From: Haliclona indistincta
Lineage: Eukaryota > Porifera > Demospongiae > Haplosclerida > Chalinidae
Direction: 5' to 3'
NCBI GenBank assembly: GCA_964017065.1
Contig: OZ024785.1
Location: forward strand, 4,812,588 to 4,876,587
DNA length: 64,000 nucleotides
A program made the position numbers and the translations under genes. Under the pieces are notes generated by a model. The model ran no database searches. It was given only the letters and a program-made list of their open reading frames with translations, and was not told where the DNA came from. How positions within the stretch are numbered: the stretch's first letter is position 1; each line of letters begins with the position of its first letter. Below, one piece after another: positions 53,913 to 64,000 of the stretch.

Positions 53913-55683
53913 ATGGAAAACTGGTTGGTATCTTTCAGAAACCCTCTCGAGATCCTTGAAGAGAACCCCACGTATCTTGTCTGTGAGCTGTTCTTTCTAA
54001 CCTGGGGTGTAATAACACTCGTACATGGTGAGATTGCAAGTCGTTTCTTCAATTTTTGCGATTTCTGATCCCCATGCACAGCCTGTCATCATGGTGGCCG
54101 CTATCTGCAGGTGTGGCTGGCCGCTCTGATCCACGGGTTCGTCACTGAGTCTCTCTCCTACGTGATGCCCGAGATTGACTCGTTCTGGCACGGTCACTCC
54201 ACCATCATCTTCTTCAACCAGCGATTCCCTTTACACATAGTGGTCTTCTGTGAGTTTTATGATTATGGTACTGTAAAGTAACCGGAGAGCCTCTATTTAC
54301 CACAGATCCTTGTTTTCACTACACAACTAACGTGCTGGTTAAACGGCTGAGATTGTCATTCTGGGCGGAACCCTTTGCAGTAGCACTGACTGACCTACTT
54401 CTCGATGTTCCATTCGATATCATGGGAATCAGGCTGATCTGGTGGACTTGGCACGACACGGACCCTAACCTGTTTGATAGAACATATGATGTTCCGTGGA
54501 CCAGGTAGAGAAAATTGATAGCAATTTTTCAGAGGTGTTGCTGTTTTCTGCTTTCTCTCCATGCAGTTATCTCTTTCATCTATCGTTCGCATGTAGCTTC
54601 ACTTTTATGCTCAATTCAACTCGCCTCTTGTTTACAGGATCAAGAGACAATGATGCACCGACCAGTAGCTTATGGAAGGAGTTGTCTATTACAGCACTCA
54701 CTGGTCTCCTGACTATGGCGGTGGCTGTGCTATTCCAGATCATGCCGTTCTACAACATACTACACGATCACTACGATATCCACTCTGAGGTGTGTGTCAT
54801 TGTCGTCATAGGCCTCTACATCACCATAGCATGGACCGGAGACAGAAACAGAAATAATACTGGAAAACAAGGTATCTCGATATTCTCATCAGCCCCTCAC
54901 TTTCAAACTCTTTCTGTTGATCTCAGGGACGCCGTTTTTCTCGAGATACTTCAATGTGCTTTCGCTGGTGGTCGTGGCACATTACTTGATGTATATTGCA
55001 CTGGTACTGTTTGTTTGTCATCCTGAGAGATTGAGCTCAACTGGCCCTCACCAGCCAATAGGAGACTGCAGTGCACATACTGTATACATCAATACTATCA
55101 CCGGAAAAGTGCGTCAGTCCCCATTGCTTGTACAATACTATTACATTACTGCCTGTGTGTGCTAGTTGTACTGCAGTTTGGAAGTTAGTTGTCATAGTCA
55201 ATGCATGATAGTTGAATGTATGGTCAGCCTGTGATAACAGCTATACGGCTTCCCTGTATTGCACAATATTATCAGGTGTGGCTACTAATATAACCTCACC
55301 TCCAGGCCTGGATGGGAGGCATTGACTATGACAACCAACTTGCAAACTGCAGTACTAGTGTCTTTTGAAAGCTGTATTATAGATTGTGTATAAGTACATT
55401 GCTAACATTCATTTGCGGTCATGTGACTCCTGTTTCACTGTAGGCTCTTCCTAAGCAAACGTATCTTTGCCCGACACATTACAACGAGGAATACTTTGAC
55501 TTCCACTGTCTGTCCGCTGATGGTTTTCCACCAAACGGCTCAACAGTCTACAAGATTTGCGGAACACCATATCAGAACCACGTAGAGCATGTGGTGGTCA
55601 TCCTGGCTAGCTGTCTAATGGGACTAGCTGTCTTCCATCAAGTGCTTGCAGGAAGTGGAGACAGGAAGCTCAAAAGATCATAA
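53913..55683 (+). CDS. Multi-pass membrane protein of an uncharacterised animal family (tentatively DUF7802)
   Basis: Six exons (53913-54027, 54082-54249, 54306-54504, 54567-54871, 54927-55108, 55444-55683) join in phase to about 402 residues. Seven to eight hydrophobic segments are visible. Striking conserved-looking motifs are HHGGRYLQVWLAALIHGF, WHGHSTI, WAEPFAVALTDLLLDVPFD, IRLIWWTWHDTDPNLFDR and VPWTSYLFHL. This His/Asp/Trp-rich membrane pattern suggests a membrane-embedded enzyme or lipid-binding protein. I recall a family with this WWTWHDTDPN signature (DUF7802), but I am not certain of the accession. A lumenal Cys-containing segment (YLCPTHYNEEYFDFHCL) precedes the last helix. The last intron contains a foldback repeat. 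Confidence 0.85.
55162..55358. repeat. 197-bp foldback element in the intron of the 53.9-kb gene
   Basis: CTAGTTGTACTGCAGTTTGG.. at the left end and its near reverse complement ..AAACTGCAGTACTAG at the right end form arms of about 42 bp. The loop shows no coding potential. It is probably a small non-autonomous DNA element, and it accounts for most of this unusually long intron. Confidence 0.75.
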
Positions 55684-55905
55684 TAATATGCATTTTATTG
55701 ACACGACTGAGTTGCATCGCTGAAGAAGCCATAAAATTATCGTATCACATTTGTGCTGAATTTTAGATGCAATGCTTGTACAGAATTTGTTTCTATGATA
55801 ATAATAAGTTAAAGGTTCTCAAATACAGAAATAAAAATTACAGTGAAGTTTGTATTTTGAGAGAGTACTGTAGGTGATGCAGAATGCTATGTTCAAATCA
55901 ATGTA

Positions 55906-57026
55906 TCAAACCAACTCTAGTTTTTCTTTATCAGGTACTTTAGCTGGTGCTACTTGATTGCTTCTCTTCCTTGTTGTATTGCTTTCCTTTTTGTCTGTTT
56001 CTTTTCCTTTTAACATTACTACTGCTACTATTGTGATAACTATGACTATTATCATCACAATAATGAGTAGCACTGGTATAGCAAGCAGGCCCCACAGCCC
56101 TGGGTTAGTACCAGGGATGGTAGTAGGTGGGGCATCTAAAGAAAAATATGTTTTGTAACAATATTACTATAGTTACGCAATTTTATACCTGTACTGGTGT
56201 CGTCTGTACAGTTGTCACCGAAAAAATTTGAAGGACATGAGCAGGTGTAGTTAGTGTTACTGTTAGTACCAATCACACATGTTGCTCCATTCTGACAGGG
56301 ATTGCTAGTGAGACAAATGTGAACTGGATCACATTCACAAGCTGAGCTTGGCTCATAACCCAGCAGACAAGAAAGAACACACTCTAAGAAAATTAAAAAA
56401 TTAATAATATACCGACTTTTGACAGTAACACTGAGTACACATTTGTCTGCTAGCTTACGATCGCAAGTCTGTCCTGAGTAGTTGGGAGGACATGAGCAGG
56501 TGTAGTCAGTGTTGCTTTTTGTATTAATATTACATGTTGCTCCATTCTGACAGGGATTGCTAGTGAGACAAATGTGTACTGGATCACACATAGTGCAACC
56601 TGAATTAGCCCCATGACCCAGAGAACATGAAAGACCACATTCTGTCAGAGAAATGTCTAACTACATGTATAATAATTTTTGTGTTACCTGTGCAATTTTC
56701 TCCAGAGAAGTCTTGAGGACATGAGCAGGTGTAGTCAGTGTCGCTGTTGGTACCGATATTACATGTTGCTCCATTCTGACAGGGATTGCTGGTGACACAG
56801 ATATGCACTGGAACACAGCCAGTGCAAGCTGTGTTCGGTTCATGACCCAATGGACAAGAAACAGGACATTCTGAAAAATTAAACAAAAAACAATTCCTTG
56901 GCATGATGCATGAGCAAGTTATGGTTAGTAGGACAAGATGCTGCACATGATGTCATCACTCGATCTACTTGGCACATAGTGGCTAGACAGTTAGACAAAC
57001 CACAGCAGGTGGCTCCTTGACTATAC
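55906..57026 (-). CDS. EGF-repeat single-pass membrane protein (5' end unresolved)
   Basis: Exons 56870-56688, 56641-56459, 56383-56189 and 56135-55906 join in phase 1. The first three are near-identical modules: E-C-x-x-S-C-x-L-G followed by a Cys pair, then CxTSNPCQNGATC..TDYTCSCPxxFSGENC, a canonical EGF-like repeat. The last exon encodes a Pro stalk, a helix (LLAIPVLLIIVMIIVIVITIVAVVML) and a short Lys-rich tail. An upstream Cys-rich segment (about 57026-56900; GATCCGLSNC..CAASCP) probably belongs to the gene, but no donor in the right phase could be chosen. A candidate first exon near 57405 is speculative. Clean exon-repeat identity suggests recent EGF exon duplication. Likely a cell-surface adhesion or recognition protein. 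Confidence 0.75.
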
Positions 57027-57430
57027 ACAAGAATATTTCAATCTGTTGTACATGCATTGGCAATAGAAGAATCCATTGTACTGTCTTCAAACAACATCAA
57101 AATAATGAAAAGTCTCACTGTAAATGAACCATGTTGCCTCTCAACAAGTAGCTATAATTACTGGTGGGTACATATGTACAGATCTTTATCTATTGCTGCG
57201 AGATTCAACATAGCGTCCATGCACGGATCAGCTTGAAGTCCACAGCTACTATTTGTAATGAGTGAAGCGCTTAAAATTTTAATTGTTTCTCATCTAAATG
57301 ACGTATGACCTGAATTAGTTTAACCTTGAGACTGTTACCTTTATGCTATTATATCAGGCTCACCAACGATTGTCCATGACACAAACTGCAGCATAACGTT
57401 TGACATTGCACGTTCTTAATTTCTTTTGTG

Positions 57431-57720
57431 ATACGGTGTGTGAAGGAGGTGCTGGTCAAGGTGGCTGTGTTACAAGCTAATACTGCAAGTTCTATGATGT
57501 TGTTACCAGAATGTGCACCAACATTTGTCCAGCTGGATCAAATACTACTGAGTTTATAATGTGGACCGGTATGCACACTGCTACATTTTTGGTTGTAGAA
57601 TAATTACCCACAGATCCTGGTAGTTCACCTTGTCAAAATCAAGGAGTGTGTATTGCTTTGTCAGGATTGAGTTATACCTGTGACTGCACTGCACCTTTTG
57701 TTGGAATAAACTGTGAAAGT
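57431..57720 (+). pseudogene. EGF-type gene fragment with in-frame stop
   Basis: A plus-strand Cys-rich segment (VCEGGAGQGGC..YCKFYDVV..NICPAG) contains an in-frame TAA just before YCKF. It is followed by an exon with a full EGF-like domain (SSPCQNQGVC..YTCDCTAPFVGINC), bounded by an acceptor (acccacag) and a donor (GTGTGTAC). Its Cys pattern resembles the upstream part of the minus-strand EGF gene. A foldback element follows within 70 bp and no membrane exon was found, so it looks like a broken paralogue. Confidence 0.6.
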
Positions 57721-57789
57721 GTGTACTGTACAACATACCTAACCTGACTTAATGAATTTTAGCAAAAATTACCGGCGGTTGTCATAGTA

Positions 57790-58163
57790 CAAGAAAATAA
57801 AAAGATTTCTATCGAAATCAAGAGGATGTAGGGTTGTGAAATCTAACACTGGTCCACAATGTAAACTAACAAGGAACAAGCATGGAATGGTAACACGATT
57901 GACTTGCTAACAGACCATAGATCCCTACATCAGTGGCTGACTATAGCTAGTTCAGCTAGTTGCTGTTGACTGACACCAGACGTGCATTGTATTGTGACAA
58001 AACATAGATCTTATGTACAGCCACTGATGTAGGGATCTATGGTCTGTTAGCAAGTCAATCGTGTTACCATTCCATGCTTGTTCCTTGTTGGTTTACATTG
58101 TGGACCAGTGGTAGATTTCTTCATCCTTTTGATTTCGATAGAAATCTTTTTAATTTTCTTTTG
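57790..58163. mobile_element. Foldback element F1, second copy
   Basis: The same element as at 18582-18964. Arms are about 57790-57939 and 58018-58163, with several mismatches between arms and relative to the first copy. The loop has diverged. There is no coding gene. Confidence 0.85.
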
Positions 58164-58689
58164 ATATTCAACCGTTATCATCTGCAAAGCATTGTGTGTT
58201 TCAGGAGGTGGGCTATACATGTAGTGATGACTTTGGTTCTTGGGGATCTTGTCTTACTGTCTGATGTTGGTTTCTTGGTCTGTTCAGAGGCTACCAGATG
58301 ATGACAGCTGGCTGACTGGTGGAATTCTACTAGCTAGTGATCAGTGTGTACTGTACAACATCATCTGCAATATTGACCAGTCCTACAAGACCGCGGTGTT
58401 GTTCTTCTTGCTGTGCTGGATATCATTAGACTCATTTTTTACACACTGATTCGTAATCAAGGTGACTGGCCAGAAACAGTGACCGTGAAATTATGTACAC
58501 TACACAAATACACAAAGCACACTATACTAGCTATAGTCAAAATATCAAAATGCTATTGCATGGAAACTACAGTCATCTGTGATTGTATACTGTTTCTTCA
58601 GTAAAGTATATGAAGCCTAGCTACTCTCCTGTAGACTTCCCTACAGAACATATTATGTACAGTGAGTATTCATAATGTGTTCTCAGTTA
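58164..58689. other. Spacer upstream of the MetRS 3' end
   Basis: An acceptor-like tgtgtttcag at about 58205 precedes a short open stretch (EVGYTCSDDFGSWGSC) that might be another relic exon of the broken EGF gene, but it stops soon after. No firm gene. Confidence 0.4.
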
Positions 58690-63867
<5,178 letters not shown>

Positions 63868-64000
63868 TTTTGTCAAATTCTGCCTTTCTAGCAGTCACAA
63901 AATGACGATTCAGCACTTTATCCTGACCTGGCAACTGAGAAATTGCTGAAGTGTTCGACTATTTCTATTTTTATCTCTAGTTGCGCATGCGCCTTTCAAG

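Overview
The window is a stretch of animal nuclear genome, most likely from a demosponge. Genes are intron-rich, with many introns of only about 45-70 bp that obey GT..AG and keep codon phase. One gene is a sponge-style scavenger-receptor (SRCR) receptor. The recognisable housekeeping genes are metazoan in architecture: PTP4A phosphatase, proteasome inhibitor PI31, cytosolic methionyl-tRNA synthetase and an SLC15-type transporter. The sponge assignment is inference. No bacterial features, rRNA or tRNA were seen. All splice models were built by hand by matching splice sites and codon phase, so they are models, not transcript evidence.

Layout. 1-4.5 kb is gene-poor and repeat-rich. 4.5-11.2 kb holds five small minus-strand membrane-protein genes: an Ig-like receptor and four short single-pass proteins, three of which carry PPxY/PPSY motifs in the tail. 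11.6-37.4 kb is the striking part: a tandem minus-strand array of about 16 genes and gene remnants. They encode single-pass membrane proteins with almost no ectodomain, a cysteine-rich membrane-proximal stretch, long Pro/Ser-rich cytoplasmic tails and an acidic C-terminal exon. Most carry acidic dileucine sorting signals ([DE]xxxLL). 37.8-40.8 kb is a plus-strand three-SRCR-domain receptor whose tail is also PPxY-rich. It is followed by a small minus-strand membrane protein (41 kb), the PTP4A gene (42.1-43.75 kb, minus), PSMF1/PI31 (46.9-48.85 kb, plus), a cluster of one intact and two broken SLC15-like transporters (48.96-53.5 kb, minus), a multi-pass membrane protein of an uncharacterised family (53.9-55.7 kb, plus), an EGF-repeat membrane protein (55.9-57 kb, minus), a broken EGF gene fragment on the plus strand, and cytosolic MetRS (58.7-63.9 kb, minus).

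How it fits together. The array members look like paralogues at different stages of change: full genes, exon-reshuffled genes, a two-module fused gene, a frameshifted gene, 5'-truncated copies and intron-expanded copies. Eight share a CACGTG + inverted GC-box promoter module 68-113 bp upstream of the start codon, suggesting co-regulation. Because the tails carry endosomal/lysosomal sorting motifs rather than ectodomains, I propose a lineage-specific family of membrane-anchored cytoplasmic scaffolds or cargo-sorting adaptors. That function is inference.

Mobile DNA includes a foldback element with 151-bp arms that match perfectly (two copies), a dispersed element with a conserved reading frame (three copies), a TTAA-flanked element inside a MetRS intron, and a LINE-like 3' fragment. 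Long pyrimidine microsatellites lie in introns, always with CT on the coding strand.
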